Shown here: positions 1 through 10,041 of the stretch, in pieces
How the letters are laid out: each line of letters begins with the position of its first letter
Position numbering within the stretch: the stretch's first letter is position 1
DNA from: Ancistrus triradiatus
Lineage: Eukaryota > Chordata > Actinopteri > Siluriformes > Loricariidae
Direction: 5' to 3'
Assembly (NCBI GenBank): GCA_025084515.1
Contig: JAJAGP010000205.1
Coordinates: 372,001 to 436,000, forward strand
Length of the DNA: 64,000 nt
The notes under the pieces: model-generated
The model's input: only the letters and a program-made list of their open reading frames with translations
What the model was told of the DNA's origin: nothing
The model's database searches: none
Made by a program: the position numbers and the translations under genes

Positions 1-437
1 AGGTCAAACGTTCAAACGTTTCCTGTAAGTCTTCACCAGGTTGGCACACACTGTAGCTGGTATTTTGGCCCATTCCTCCATGCAGATCTCCTCTAGAGCA
101 GTGATGTTTTGGGGCAACACGGACTTTCAACTCCCTCCACAAATTTTCTATGGGGCTGAGGTCTGGAGACTGGCTAGGCCACTCCAGGACCTTGAAATGC
201 TTTTTACGGAACCACTCCTTCATTGCCCAAGCGGTGTGTTTGGGATCACTGTCATGCTGGAAGACCCAACCATGTTCCATCTTCAATGCTGTCACTGATG
301 GAAGGAGGTTTTGGCTTAAAATCTCACAATACATGGCCTCTTTCATTCTTCCCTTAACACGGATCAGTCTTCCTGTCCCCTTTGCAGAAAAACAGCCTCA
401 AAGCATGATGTTTCCACCCCCATGCTTCACAGTATGG
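1..437 (-). pseudogene. Tc1-like transposase relic, C-terminal part (TcI)
   Basis: Read on the minus strand this is the C-terminal half of a Tc1/mariner DDE transposase, the enzyme that cuts and pastes the element at TA sites. Visible motifs are the KHGGG box, an FQHDSDPKHT box carrying the second catalytic Asp, and a WPSQSPDLSPIENLW box carrying the catalytic Glu. The TGG of the IMVWG-type motif is TGA (complement of 398-400), so the copy is dead. The N-terminal half and the end toward 437 are missing, and the window edge cuts the last codons. Divergence from TcA shows it is a separate family. It lies alone, with no inverted repeat visible inside the window. Confidence 0.9.
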
Positions 438-957
438 TGGCGTGCTACAGCTGCCTAAAAGTACTATGTAGTATGCAGTATGCTACCAAAATGAAAATTT
501 GCAGTGCCTTAAAGACACACGAATGTTGTACTGCTCTGGTCAGATTTTCCAGTATGCAAGGGGAGCTATCTTTGTGTACTGCATTCCTTCATGCACCACA
601 GCCTCACTCAGCTCAGCCTGCTGCACCAAAACAACATGGTGCCGGTTATGGCTACGGAAAAGATTGCTGCCAACTCTGAGTATAAATAGGAATATAGCCA
701 TTGTTTTGAGTATGTTCTCATCAGAATGTGGCTAAGTTTTAGGTAAATTTGCAGTAAATGGTCATGTGATGGTGGCGCAGCGAGTAGTGTAGTAGTACGC
801 TACATCATGTGACAGAACTTGTTACTGGAGTGCATACTACGTACAGGGGGCAGTATCGAGTATAGTAGTGGGCCATTTTCAGATACAGCCACTGCCTCTC
901 CCTTGTCTGGCATTTTCACACACCTTCATTCTCTTGGCACATTGTCTATTTGTAAAG
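438..957. other. Unassigned stretch with TACTA-rich inverted arms
   Basis: No gene is supported. TATGTAGTATGCA near 466-478 is matched in inverted orientation by TGCATACTACGTA near 831-843, giving about 12 of 13 matching bases some 350 bp apart. This could be the termini of a small non-autonomous DNA transposon, but no target duplication was found. Confidence 0.3.
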
Positions 958-1064
958 TATTATCACCTTGTGTCCTCCCTGCGTCCGTGTGGGCTCCGGT
1001 TTCCTCCCACAGTCCAAAGACATGTGTTAGGTTAATTGATTACACTAAATTGGCATTGACTTGA

Positions 1065-1137
<73 letters not shown>

Positions 1138-1222
1138 TTGTATTTAGCCGTAACCTTGTGTGTGTTGCTGAAATGGCCACTGATGCTAATAGTGTCGTTA
1201 AATAAACCAAATGAACAAACAA
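958..1222 (+). repeat. SINE fragment, Mermaid/DANA-like 3' part, with (AT)n
   Basis: Carries the GGTTTCCTCCCACAGTCCAAAGACATG block and the ATGGCCACTGATGCTAATAG-type tail seen in the fuller copies at 20277 and 45129. The tRNA-derived head is absent. A perfect (AT)n tract at 1070-1132 lies exactly where the other copies have a short TATATA run, so the microsatellite probably grew from within the SINE. Confidence 0.75.
1070..1132. repeat. (AT)n microsatellite
   Basis: About 31 uninterrupted AT units inside the SINE fragment. Confidence 0.98.
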
Positions 1223-1652
1223 ATAAACCTTGTGTAGTTACATTAGCACATCATCTACTAGCCCATAACGCTCTCTCTTTGGTTTAGCTGTGTCCATGTC
1301 TTTTAGCATGGTTTATTAGTTTTAGGTTTTGCTCCCTGTCTCTTTGCTAGTCTAGTACCCTTGCCTTTCTGTTGTCACCATGTCTTCTCTATTTAATCCT
1401 CACACAGCTGCACATACGTCTGCCTCCATATCCCTTCCTCATCCTAAGCATGACACAGAGATCCTATCTTGGCTCTTCATCACAAGCTATGATGATGCAA
1501 GATGGCAAAACATCAGCGTTACATAAAGTACCAAATACTTGAGGAAAAGTGACAATATTTTTCTAAGAAACGACTCATGTAAAACCTAAGGTGAGCCATG
1601 GGAAAAACTCTCAAGTTGAGTATTTATAGTCATTCACTTTTTTTAGTTAAGT
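1223..1652. other. Unannotated stretch
   Basis: AT-rich sequence; no coding signal or recognised repeat. The part just before 1653 was continuous with sequence after 4756 before the LINE inserted. Confidence 0.6.
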
Positions 1653-1703
1653 ATCAAAGTAAAAAAAATTTTTTTTTGCCGAAGACGAAGAGGAGGGAAG
1701 CGT

Positions 1704-2156
1704 GTGAGGAGACAGAGAGAAAGCAGGAGGGGCAAGAATATAGCACTGAGGGTAGCAACCCTAAATGTAGGGACGATGACAGGGAAAGGTAGGGAGCTGG
1801 CTGATATGATGCAGAAGAGAAAGGTCGATGTTTTGTGTGTGCAGGAGACAAAGTGGAAGGGTAGCAAGGCTCGATGCATTGGTGCAGGGTTTAAACTGTT
1901 CTACCATGGTGTGGATAGGAAGAGAAATGGAGTTGGTGTGGTCCTGAAGGAGGACTATGTAAAGAATGTCGTTGAGGTGAAAAGGGTGTCAGATAGGATA
2001 ATATGTCTGAAGCTGGAAATTGAGGGTGTAATGGTGAATGTTGTTAGTGGCTATGCACCACAAGTTGGCTGTGAATTAGAGGAGAAAGAGAGATTCTGGG
2101 AGGAGTTAGATGAAGTGGTTGAGAGAGATTCCTTCCAGGGAGGGAGAGACTGGTGA
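1704..2156 (+). pseudogene. LINE endonuclease domain (broken)
   Basis: An open run of 150 codons. From residue 17 it reads RVATLNVGTMTG, then VDVLCVQETKWKG (the QET box with the metal-binding Glu), GAGFKLFYHGVDRKRNGVG and VNVVSGYAPQVG. These are the successive strands of an APE-type endonuclease, which nicks target DNA to prime reverse transcription. The frame is lost near 2140; the next conserved segments (AEFNGHVGEG, VVNTYF, a QVDYILCRRG box near 2370) continue in other frames to about 2420. The conserved part begins after the ATG, so this start is not necessarily authentic. Confidence 0.85.
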
Positions 2157-3476
2157 TTGGTTGCAGAATTTAATGGTCATGTTGGTGAAGGTATAAAAGG
2201 AGATGAGGAAGTGATGGGCAGGTTTTGGTGTTAAGGATAGGAACCTAGAAAGGACCCAGATGGTGATGGGATTTGCAAAGAGGATGAAAATGGCTGTGGG
2301 TTAACACATATTTCCAAAAGAAGGAGGAGCAGCATAGGGTGAACTTATAAGAGTGGAGGGGAGGAGCACACAGGTAGACTACATCCTATGTAGAAGAGGT
2401 TGCTTAAAAGAGATTGGTGATTGTAAGGTAGTGGTGCAGGGGAGAGGTGTAGCTAGGCAAGCATCGGAGGTGGTGTTGCAGGATGGCCTCTGGTGGTTAG
2501 GAAGAGGGGAAAAGAGGGACAAAGGCAGAGCAGAGGACCAAATGGTGGAAGTTGAGAAAGGAAGAATGTTGTAAGGAGTTTTTCAGAGAGGAGCTGAGAA
2601 AGGCTTTGGGTGATAGGAAAGAAGCTCCCAGATGGACTGGGGTAGTAGCGAGCAACACAGTAATTAGACAGACAGGTAGAAAGGTCCTGGGTGTGTCTTC
2701 TGGACAGGCAAAAGATGAAAAAAAAGGAAACCTGGTGGTGGAGGAAACGAAGGAAAAGTGCAGGAGGTTATTCAGGAGAAAAGGTCAGGTCAGCAAGAAA
2801 GAAATGGGACAGGGACAGGGACTAATGAGAGTAAGCAGGAGTACAAGGAGAAAGATGCGGGCCAAAGGGGGCAAAGAGGGAGCTAACAAAGGCCAATTCA
2901 GAAGGCCCTACGATGAGTTATATGAAAAGGTTAGACAGTAGGGAAGGAGAGAAGGAGTTTGTATCTGCTGGCGAGCGACAGGGGAGATAGAGCTGGAAAG
3001 GATGTGTAGCAGGTCAGGGTGATCAAGGATAGAAATGGAATGTAAATGTACTGTCGGGTGAGGAGAGGGTGAGGGAAAGGATGGAAGGAGTATTTTGAGG
3101 AAGTTGATGAATGTCGAAAATGAAAGGGAAAGAAGGTTGGATGGCGTTATAGAAATTTGTGGAACAGGATATAGCAAAGATTAGCAAAGGACGAAGTGAG
3201 GAAAGCTTTGAAAAAGGATGAAGAAACGGAAAGGCAGTTGTGGGACCTGATGACATACCGGTTTGAGGTGTGGAAAAGTCTAGGAGAGCTGGTAGTGGTT
3301 TGTTTTTGACTAGATTATCAATGGAAATTATGGTGAATGAGAGTATGCCGGAGGAGGAATGGAGGAAGAAAAGTTTTACTTGTATACCGATTTTTTTAAT
3401 TTAAGCAGAAGGGTGATGTACAGAGTTGTGGCTCTTACAGGGGGCATAAAGTTGATGAGCCACACAATGTGAAAAT

Positions 3477-3960
3477 TTGGGAGAGAGTTGTTGGAAGCTA
3501 GGCTCAGGACAGGAGGTGACAGTGTGTGAACAACAGTATGGTTTCATGCCAAGGAAGAGCACCGTGGATGCGATTTTTGTTTTTTTTGCTTTGAGACTGC
3601 TGATGGAGAAGTATAGAGATGGTCAGAAAGAGAGAGCTACACTGCGTCTTGTGGATTTGGGAGAAAGCTTATGACAGGGTGCCAAGGGAGGAAACTGTTG
3701 GTGGTGTATGAGGAAGTATCGAGTGGCTGAAAAGTACGTTAGATTAGTGCAGGACATGTATGAGAACAGCGTGACGACAGTGGTGAGATGTGCTGTAGGA
3801 GTGACAGATAAACTTCAAGGTATAGAGGTGGGACTGCATCAAGGATCGGCCCTGAGTCCCTTCTTATTTGCTCTGGTGAAGGACAGACTAACAGATGAGG
3901 TCAGACAGGAATCGCCGTGGGACTATGAATGTGTTTGCAGGGACGACATTGTGTGAACTG
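3477..3960 (+). pseudogene. LINE reverse transcriptase domain (broken)
   Basis: Split over at least two frames. EQQYGFMPRKSTVDAIF lies near 3528-3580, followed by a damaged VDLEKAYD-like segment near 3650. A second open piece (3708-3956) has KYRVAEKYVRLVQDMYENS, the box GLHQGSALSPFLFAL near 3830-3875, and CRDDIV near 3938-3955 in place of the usual FADD active site. The two Asp codons survive but the flanking residues do not. The enzyme would copy LINE RNA at the nicked target; this copy cannot make it. Confidence 0.85.
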
Positions 3961-4289
3961 TAGTGAGAACAGGGAAACAGGTAGAAGAGAACTTGGAGAG
4001 GTGGAGGGTTATAATCTGGAAAGGAGAGGAATGAAAGTCACTGTAGTAAGACAGAATACATGTGGTGGTAAATGAAAAGGGAGGCAGGTGGAACAGTCAG
4101 GCTACAGGGATCAGTGGTCACAAAGGTCCCAGGAGTTCAGGTACTTGGGATCAACTGTCCAAGGAAATGGGGAGGAGAGTTGTGGAAAGGAGGTTAAAGA
4201 AAAGAGAGTGCAGACAGGATGGAGTGGATGGAGAAGAGTGTCAGGAGTGCTGTGTGACAAAAGGTCGCAGCAAAAGTGAAAGGAAAGAT

Positions 4290-4725
4290 TCATAAGAGAG
4301 TAGTGAGACCAGCCTTGTTTTGTATGACTTAGAGACAGTGGCACTGACAAAGAGACAGGAAGCAGAGCTGGATGGTGGCAGAACTTAAGATGTTGAGGTT
4401 CTCTTTAGGAGTGTCTTTCTAGGGTGGACAGGATTAGGATGAGATCATCAGAGGGACAGCACAGGTTGGAAAATTGGGAGACAAAAATTCGAGAGGGGAA
4501 GACTGAGATGGTTTGGAACATGTGCAGAGGAGGGATAGTGGATAATATTGGTAGGAGGATGTTGGAGAATGGAGCTGCCAGGCAAGAGACGGAGAGGAAG
4601 GCCAAAGAAGAGTTATATGGTTGTGGTGAATGAAGATATGCAGGGAGTTGGGGTGAGAGCAGAGGACGTGGAGGACAGGGTGAGGTGGAAACGTTTAACT
4701 CGCTGTGGTGACCCCTGATAAAGGG
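4290..4725 (+). pseudogene. LINE C-terminal coding remnant
   Basis: Conserved C-terminal phrases appear across shifting frames: RPALxYxLETVALTKRQEAE near 4308-4365, RTDRIR-like and ENWETKIREGKTEMVWNMCR near 4430-4530, IGRRMLENGAARQETERK near 4548-4605, and a terminal TRCGDP followed by a stop at about 4698-4718. This is the usual tail of fish RTE-like ORFs. Frames alternate, so it is non-functional. Confidence 0.7.
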
Positions 4726-4756
4726 AGAAGCCGAAAGAAGAAGATCAAAGTAAAAA

Positions 4757-5039
4757 TTTAGTGCAATGACTAAACTCAGTAATAGTTACCACGGCTAAAA
4801 TTTATTTTAATCAGTAGCTATATGGCAAAGCACCTGACTAAAAATGTTAGCAAAGCAAGAACAAGTAGTGCTCACCTCTACCTATGTTTTGAGGTTTGAT
4901 GAGGAGTACTTAACAGCCAATATTTCTGCTGGTTTGGGTAGACATAATTGACATTTCATACAGAGCATGAATCTGGCATTCATTAAAAGGAAATGCTTCA
5001 TTCAGATATTGTTATGGATGACCATCTTCCACACATACT
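4757..5039. other. Spacer between LINE and hAT
   Basis: AT-rich; continuous with 1640-1665 if the LINE is removed. Nothing else recognised. Confidence 0.5.
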
Positions 5040-6036
5040 CTGAGGTGGAAAGTAATTCATTAAATAACACATTACTGTAATTGAGTAGTTTCTTACATTT
5101 ACATTTATGTCATCTAGCAGACACCTTTATCAACGGTGACTTACAATTGATACATTCTTACCATCCAAGCGATTGTGGGTTATGGGCCTTCCTCAATGAC
5201 TAAACATGGGCATTTTGGCAAAGGTGGGATTTGAACCCTGGACCTTCTGGGCCACAGTTCAGTACCATAACTGCTAGGCCACCAAAGTGAAGTGTACTGG
5301 TACATTTGAAAGTTTTTTTTTTTTTTAATCTGTAATTGTACTTTTACTTAAGTATGTATTATTTGAAGTATTGTACTTCACTACATTTTACATCACACAT
5401 TTCACTGAGTAAAAAAAAGTAAATAAATAACGGAAATAAAAGATGACCCGGAGATGACTCCAGTGAATGATGGGCAGGAGAACAAACTAGCACTGAAATC
5501 ACAAGAAAGATGGAGACGGGCAAGTCAGGTACCAGTGGTGCAGTCCCAGCTGACATCGAAACCCTGACGAATTCTGCTGATGTTGAACTCGAAGGGAATA
5601 AAGTGAAACCCTGGCCATATTTAAAGGGTCACTTTGCCTTCAAGTGCAAGAAATGCATCAGCTTTATGATGCTTTATTATAGACCTTCAGTGGTTGTACT
5701 GCTTGAAAACATTTTATGAGATGGTCTGCACTAAGATAACACATTATACCCCCCCCACATGTCGTTTGGCAACATGTTTTATTTTGTATGTTGTTTCATA
5801 ATTTATAATCTTTAATTTGTATAGGTGTTTTAATTCAAAACAGCTAGTTAGTTACACAGGAGAGACCAACCTCCCACTGTTTAAAAAAGTAACTAAGTAA
5901 CTTTTATTCTGAGTAAATGTTATATGAGCTACTTTGTACTGTTATTTGAGTAGATTTTTAGACTGGTAATTTTACTTGCACTTAAGTAATAGTACTTTTA
6001 CCTGAGTAGAATATTCTAGTACTCTTCCCACCTCTG
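5040..6036 (+). mobile_element. Non-autonomous hAT element with nested SINE
   Basis: Left end CTGAGGTGGAAAGTAA (5040) is the inverse of the right end TTCCCACCTCTG (to 6036); both are followed inward by the ACTTTTACTTAAGTA-type subterminal motifs typical of a widespread fish hAT. Flanking 8-mers CACATACT (5032-5039) and CATGTACT (6037-6044) match at 6 of 8 positions, as expected for an aged hAT duplication. An R2 SINE sits at 5094-5284. Around 5600-5680 a frame reads KPWPYLKGHFAFKCKKC, resembling the start of a hAT transposase BED-finger region, so this is probably an internally deleted derivative of an autonomous element. Confidence 0.7.
5094..5284 (-). repeat. tRNA-derived SINE R2, minus orientation
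   Basis: On the minus strand it starts with a tRNA-like head (TGGCCTAGCAGTTATGG as A box, GGTTCAAATCC as B box) and runs to a tail with TAAGTC and ATAAAGGTGTCTGCTAGATG-type sequence and an ACATTT repeat. It is more diverged than the 38885 and 41005 copies. Inserted in the hAT, so it is younger than that insertion. Confidence 0.85.
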
Positions 6037-6068
6037 CATGTACTTGAAGAGCTAGTGGAATCACTTAC

Positions 6069-6164
6069 AGCAACTTTCATCTTGATTTCGCTGTCCAATA
6101 AGTCAGTGTTCAAAGTTTGTGGATGCTTTACTTCTGCATTGAAAATGGATGGCTGAACAGAAGC
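6069..6164 (-). other. Candidate host coding exon, 96 bp
   Basis: On the minus strand a pyrimidine-rich acceptor (TTTTGCATTTTTTTCAG, ending at 6165) is followed by 96 bp that stay open for exactly 32 codons and by a consensus donor GTAAGT (6068-6063). The translation begins ASVQPSIFNAEVKHPQ and ends LLDSEIKMKVA. It is a phase-0 to phase-0 cassette if read in that frame. It lies just outside the hAT right end. I do not recognise the protein, and no partner exon was found. A chance acceptor-ORF-donor arrangement in 64 kb is quite possible. Confidence 0.4.
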
Positions 6165-7077
6165 CTGAAAAAAATGCAAAATAAGTTACTTTATTGGAGT
6201 AAAAGAGTGGAATTTGTTTTCAAAAAGTAGAGAAGTAAAAGTGAAAGTCAACAGAAAAAATACCAATGTAAACAATCTACTTGTACAGTAAAGAAGTATT
6301 AACATTTTATAAATCAATGTTGCTCTGCTACAGAACATGCATTGCACAAAATTGTACATTGAAGTACATCAAAGCAGTGTTGGTTATTTTAAACTCAACA
6401 GCAATGTCAAACTTATCCAGAATGCAAGGTGAACACACATGGTCGTGGATTGCTGTGTCTAGTAATAATACCTTGCTGTAATCTCTGTTCTGTTGATGAT
6501 GCAATAACACTAATGTGTCATAGTGTTAGTCTTTTCCAAAAACATACTTTTTTTCTCACGGAAGTCACACTGTGAGTTGTTAAACATCCTAATATTTTGT
6601 GCAGCATGTTGAAAGCAGGTGTGCTTCATCACTGAATGTGATAGGCATGATGCTGTTCGAACAATTATTTTAATTACAGATCTAATGGATTATTAGGTGA
6701 GAGAAGAAAAGGTGATTCATCACACAAATGGATGCCCTCTTTGGTGTTGGTGAATAATTACCCTATGCATCAGGATGTTCCATAAGCTGCAGCTCTCACT
6801 GGCACTGTTGACATAATTGTCATTCTGTAATGCAGAATATTGTTGATTTCTAACATTTGAGATCTTGACATGCCGACCTTACAAAGGTGTACACACAGAA
6901 TTATGGGTAAATGTATCTTGTGGTTTTGATTCAGGTAGCAGTGAATTAAGGTATAGTGCATTATGTATGGATACATGCATTTATTCTCTGAGCTTTGTAA
7001 GCCATATTCTAACACACCTTTGTGTTATTTGTGCTGTTATTTGTTTTGTCACCTGTACTGTTTGTCAAGTGGTAGTT
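6165..7077. other. Unannotated stretch
   Basis: AT-rich sequence with no recognised repeat or coding signal; short ORFs on both strands look random. Confidence 0.6.
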
Positions 7078-7136
7078 GTTACATGTTCTACCTAATTGTG
7101 TCTTTGGGTTCCTTGAAAAAGTACTATATAAATGTC

Positions 7137-7169
<33 letters not shown>
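7078..7169 (+). repeat. LINE-like 3' tail with (ATT)n
   Basis: TGGGTTCCTTGAAAAAGTAC followed by TATATAAATG and an (ATT)n run (7136-7169) matches the usual 3' end of fish L2/CR1-type LINEs. No upstream coding part is recognisable. Confidence 0.6.
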
Positions 7170-7287
7170 GAGTTTATGGGTATCTAAGCAGCTTCTCTCT
7201 GTATGTACTTGACTTACTGTAAGTACAGCTCCTATACAGAAAATGGACACAAACAACAACCAAACAAAGAAGCAAACAAAAAGTGTC
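7170..7287. other. Short spacer
   Basis: Nothing recognised. Confidence 0.5.
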
Positions 7288-7870
7288 TTAAATTTACTTT
7301 GACTTGTAATTAATTGCACACAGTATGAACCCATGTTGTCAGGTTGGGTCAACTTCATTTCATTTGTTAATATTTATCCATTCCTGCATTTCAGGCATGC
7401 AACACATTCCAAAAAATGTAGGGCAGTGGAAAGTTAAGGCTACTAAAATGAGAGATTTCATACTAATAATGATGAGATTTCAAATAGGTGATTATAATCA
7501 TGATTGGTATTCGTGAAAGACTGAGTCTTTAAGAAGTAAAGATGGGCAGAAGATCTCCAGTTTGTCAACAAATGTGTGAGAAAATTATTGAAATGTTTAA
7601 AAACAATGTTCCCAAAAGAAAGATTGGAAGGGATTTGCTTATTTCTTCCTCTACAGTGAATAATATTGTTAAATGATTCAGAGAATATGGAGGAATTCCA
7701 GTCTGTAAAGGGCAAGGGCGCAAGCCTAAACTGAACACCCATGATCTCCAATCCCTCAAACGGCACTGCATCAAGAACCGTCATTCATCAATAGCTGATA
7801 TAATGACATAGGCAAGGGATTGCTTTGTCAAACCTTTGTCAAGCATGACAATATGGACAATTGAAGTACT
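7288..7870 (+). mobile_element. Tc1-like element fragment, family TcF, 5' part
   Basis: Shares the leader and first transposase codons with 47561-48065 (CATTCCTGCATTTCAGGC, GGTGATTATAATCATG, GATGGGCAGA). It lacks the outer CAACCCCAA terminus and everything downstream of about 110 transposase codons. Flanks show no clear TA duplication, so it is a truncated relic. Confidence 0.75.
7542..7862 (+). pseudogene. TcF transposase N-terminus
   Basis: Begins MGRRSPVCQQMCEKIIEMFK and continues with KRKIGRDLLISSSTVNNIV, a paired-like helix-turn-helix that would bind the terminal repeats, then GQGRKPKLNTHDLQSLKRH, the second HTH with its GRP-like linker. In-frame stops fall at codon 45 (TGA 7674-7676) and again near 7807. 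The DDE catalytic half is absent. The start is chosen because the leader before the ATG is shared with the other TcF copy. Confidence 0.8.
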
Positions 7871-9163
7871 GAATACGGAGTATTGAAGTCATCTTATTTT
7901 TCTTTGTGCTATCCGAGCACCAAAGGTTAACCAGGTGGTTTGTAGGCATTCCACTTGATCTGAAGCAAACACTACAAGAATTTTATTTAAAATTAGAAAA
8001 ATTGTACTTTATTACTGTTTGATGGTTGAGGAAACTGCTCTGACATTCTGAGTGGCAATTCCTAGTTGAGAGAACACTTTCTTCAATCTTTCCTAAAAAT
8101 ATTCAATGTTGGAATTTCCATTCTAATGTTGGAAGTTCAGAGCTTTTGTCAAATGATCTACAAGTTTATGCTAAGGAGTGAGGTAGTAGCTTTGTAGGAC
8201 ACAATTCCCCCCAAAAAAGTCTTTTAAAGGATTTGAAAGCACGACTAGTACTTCCGACAATTTCTTTGTGAAATATACTTCAAGTAGGTGGTGTTTCTGT
8301 AATGTTTAGTTTAGACTTACTTAAAACCTTCACAATGTTCATGCTCATAATTAAGTGGCTCACTAACAGGAAAAGTTCTTACAGGAGCCAACACTTTGTA
8401 AGTGTATGTCTGAGAGGTTCTTGAGTAAAGAACAGAAATCTGTGTCTTACATTTAAGAGCAAATCCTACTTGAACCGATGGCCATTTATTGTTCCATAAT
8501 GGTACTTGAATTTGGTTAACTAAAAAAAGTTAAATACATACACATAACTTGATGGCTGGCCAATAGAATTTTCCATTAGTGCTATATAATGACTTGTTAT
8601 TTTGCCTACCTCATAGACACTGCTAAATTCACATGCCTGCTTCTACACCCCTGGTATTGACCCTTCTTTAAACATATGCAGTGGTTTATAAATGCTACAC
8701 CAGAGAATGAACTCTGGTTCTCTGATGAGCTCTCTTGTGGTCAGGACCACTACAAGAGGCAGCAGGTGCACATGCTTAGAAAGGCCAGCTCTGCACTGCT
8801 GCCTCTGACCAGAGAGGGTGGTAGAGGGCTATAGTGCAAGCTAGCTTGTCATGCTTGTGGTGGAAACTGTTTCCCAGTTTCCTTTGTAGGCTATTCAGCC
8901 CTCAACTTTTTATACAATGCAATTGTTCACTGCTACAGTCATTGCAGAGAGGTAGCCTTGGTGTGTTTATGTGTGTATGAGAGATCATCCTAAAAGAAAG
9001 AAGGAATGTTGGATGTTAATCAGTCATAAAAAGAAAAGGAAAAGAAGAAAGCTATGAATGCTAACGATTTATAAGGAGAAGACAGAGAAAGAAAGCAGAA
9101 AATATGCATTGGCAATAATGTACTTTTAATGTGCCATGTCCCTTTGAGCTGAACTGAACTTGT
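7871..9163. other. Unannotated stretch
   Basis: About 1.3 kb with no recognised repeat. The GC-richer part near 8690-8830 has no long ORF. Nothing supported. Confidence 0.55.
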
Positions 9164-9277
9164 ATCTAGAACAGTTGTTTTCAAAGTGTGGGCCGAGTTT
9201 GTCAGGGACAGAATATATCAGGAAGCACGAACATCACTAGGTAGGAGACGATAAAACATGGACACTTTTGGCTGTCC

Positions 9278-9390
9278 TTGGAGACCAGGCTCCCGCACTT
9301 CTGCAGAAAGGCTATAGAAATGCTCATCCCCTTCACCTCCATCTACCTCTCTGATTGTGGATTTTCCACATTGACCATGATTAAAAGCAA
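9278..9390 (+). pseudogene. hAT transposase dimerisation-domain scrap
   Basis: Reads RLPHFCRKAIEMLIPFTSIY, then LSDCGFSTLTMIKSK. This matches the hAT C-terminal pattern (L.PF..TYL.E.GFS.L..IK.K) that mediates transposase dimerisation. The frame then runs into unrelated SINE tail sequence. About 38 residues survive of a protein normally over 500 residues. Confidence 0.75.
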
Positions 9391-9508
9391 GTCTCAATGC
9401 ACCCTGTGCCCCTGGCTAGGCACGGGCTCTCCCGCGACTCTGATCAGGATTAAGCGGATAAGAAAGTGAATGAATGAATGAATGAATGAATGAATGAATG
9501 AATGAATT
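9385..9508 (+). repeat. SINE tail fragment with (GAAT)n
   Basis: GATCAGGATTAAGCGGATAA followed by (GAAT)n at 9467-9508 matches the end of the SINE at 23382-23642. The head is missing. Confidence 0.7.
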
Positions 9509-9744
9509 CAAAAGTGTGTGAACTTTTAAGTACAGATTCAATGTTAAAAAACAATACTAATTTCTTAAAAAAAACCAACATTAAGCATTTTTAAAACGTT
9601 AAAATAAGAACTTAAAAATTACGAGTCTCATTTAAATGTCAACATGTTGAAAATGTGTTAAAAATAAAAGACGTTGAGATGTTCATAATCTTCCAACAGT
9701 GTCTGATATATGTTTTTTCAGACTTTGAAACCCCTGGTCTAGAA

Positions 9745-9963
9745 GACTAAGAGAGAGAGTCAGATTGAAGGTCCAACAGACAGAGATTACTGGACCAGTG
9801 TAAGAGGAAGCAGATCAGAAGCAAAATAAAAAAATAAAAGCTGTAACTGATGATTGCAACAGTTAAAAGTGAAACAAAGTGGGAAAGCATTGGGCTTAAG
9901 TAGCCAAATTGAAGAAAGTCTAATGATGATTGAAGGTGTGTACTGAGGAGACTTGAATTGAAT
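9745..9963. other. Short spacer
   Basis: Nothing recognised. Confidence 0.5.
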
Positions 9964-10041
9964 ACAGTGGAACCTTGGAATTCAAATGACTCTTTACTTG
10001 ACCAAGTTGGACATCGAATGGTTTGAAATCCCCCCTCCTAT
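9964..10041 (+). repeat. Foreign sequence replacing the TcA 5' end
   Basis: The TcA copy should begin CAGTGGTGCTTGAAAG; here CAGTGGAACCTTGGAATTC and about 60 bp of other sequence precede the TcA match. It resembles the outer end of a Tigger-like element (compare 36834), but only weakly. Confidence 0.35.

Larger units (their letters stand above)
1653..4756 (+). mobile_element. RTE-like non-LTR retrotransposon with target duplication
   Basis: Flanked by a 13-bp direct repeat ATCAAAGTAAAAA at 1653-1665 and 4744-4756. The body (about 1679-4743) starts GCCGAAGACGAAGAGG and ends GCCGAAAGAAGAAG. At about 3.06 kb it fits the compact RTE plan: one ORF with apurinic endonuclease then reverse transcriptase and a short (GAA)-like tail. 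Endonuclease motifs appear near 1752-2150, RT motifs near 3530-3955 and an RTE-type C-terminus near 4290-4722. The order is intact, so this is a full-length or nearly full-length insertion since damaged by many stops and indels. The clade call (RTE, BovB/Rex3 relatives) comes from the remembered motif style; another LINE clade is possible. Confidence 0.82.
9164..9744 (+). mobile_element. Deleted hAT element with 8-bp target duplication
   Basis: 8-bp duplication ATCTAGAA (9164-9171) / GTCTAGAA (9737-9744), one mismatch, with terminal repeats CAGTTGTTTTCAAAGTGTG at the left and the complement of CAGACTTTGAAACCCCTG at the right. This is the canonical hAT signature. Only 565 bp lies between, so most of the transposase gene is gone apart from a C-terminal scrap (9278-9390). 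A SINE tail with (GAAT)n is embedded. Confidence 0.82.
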
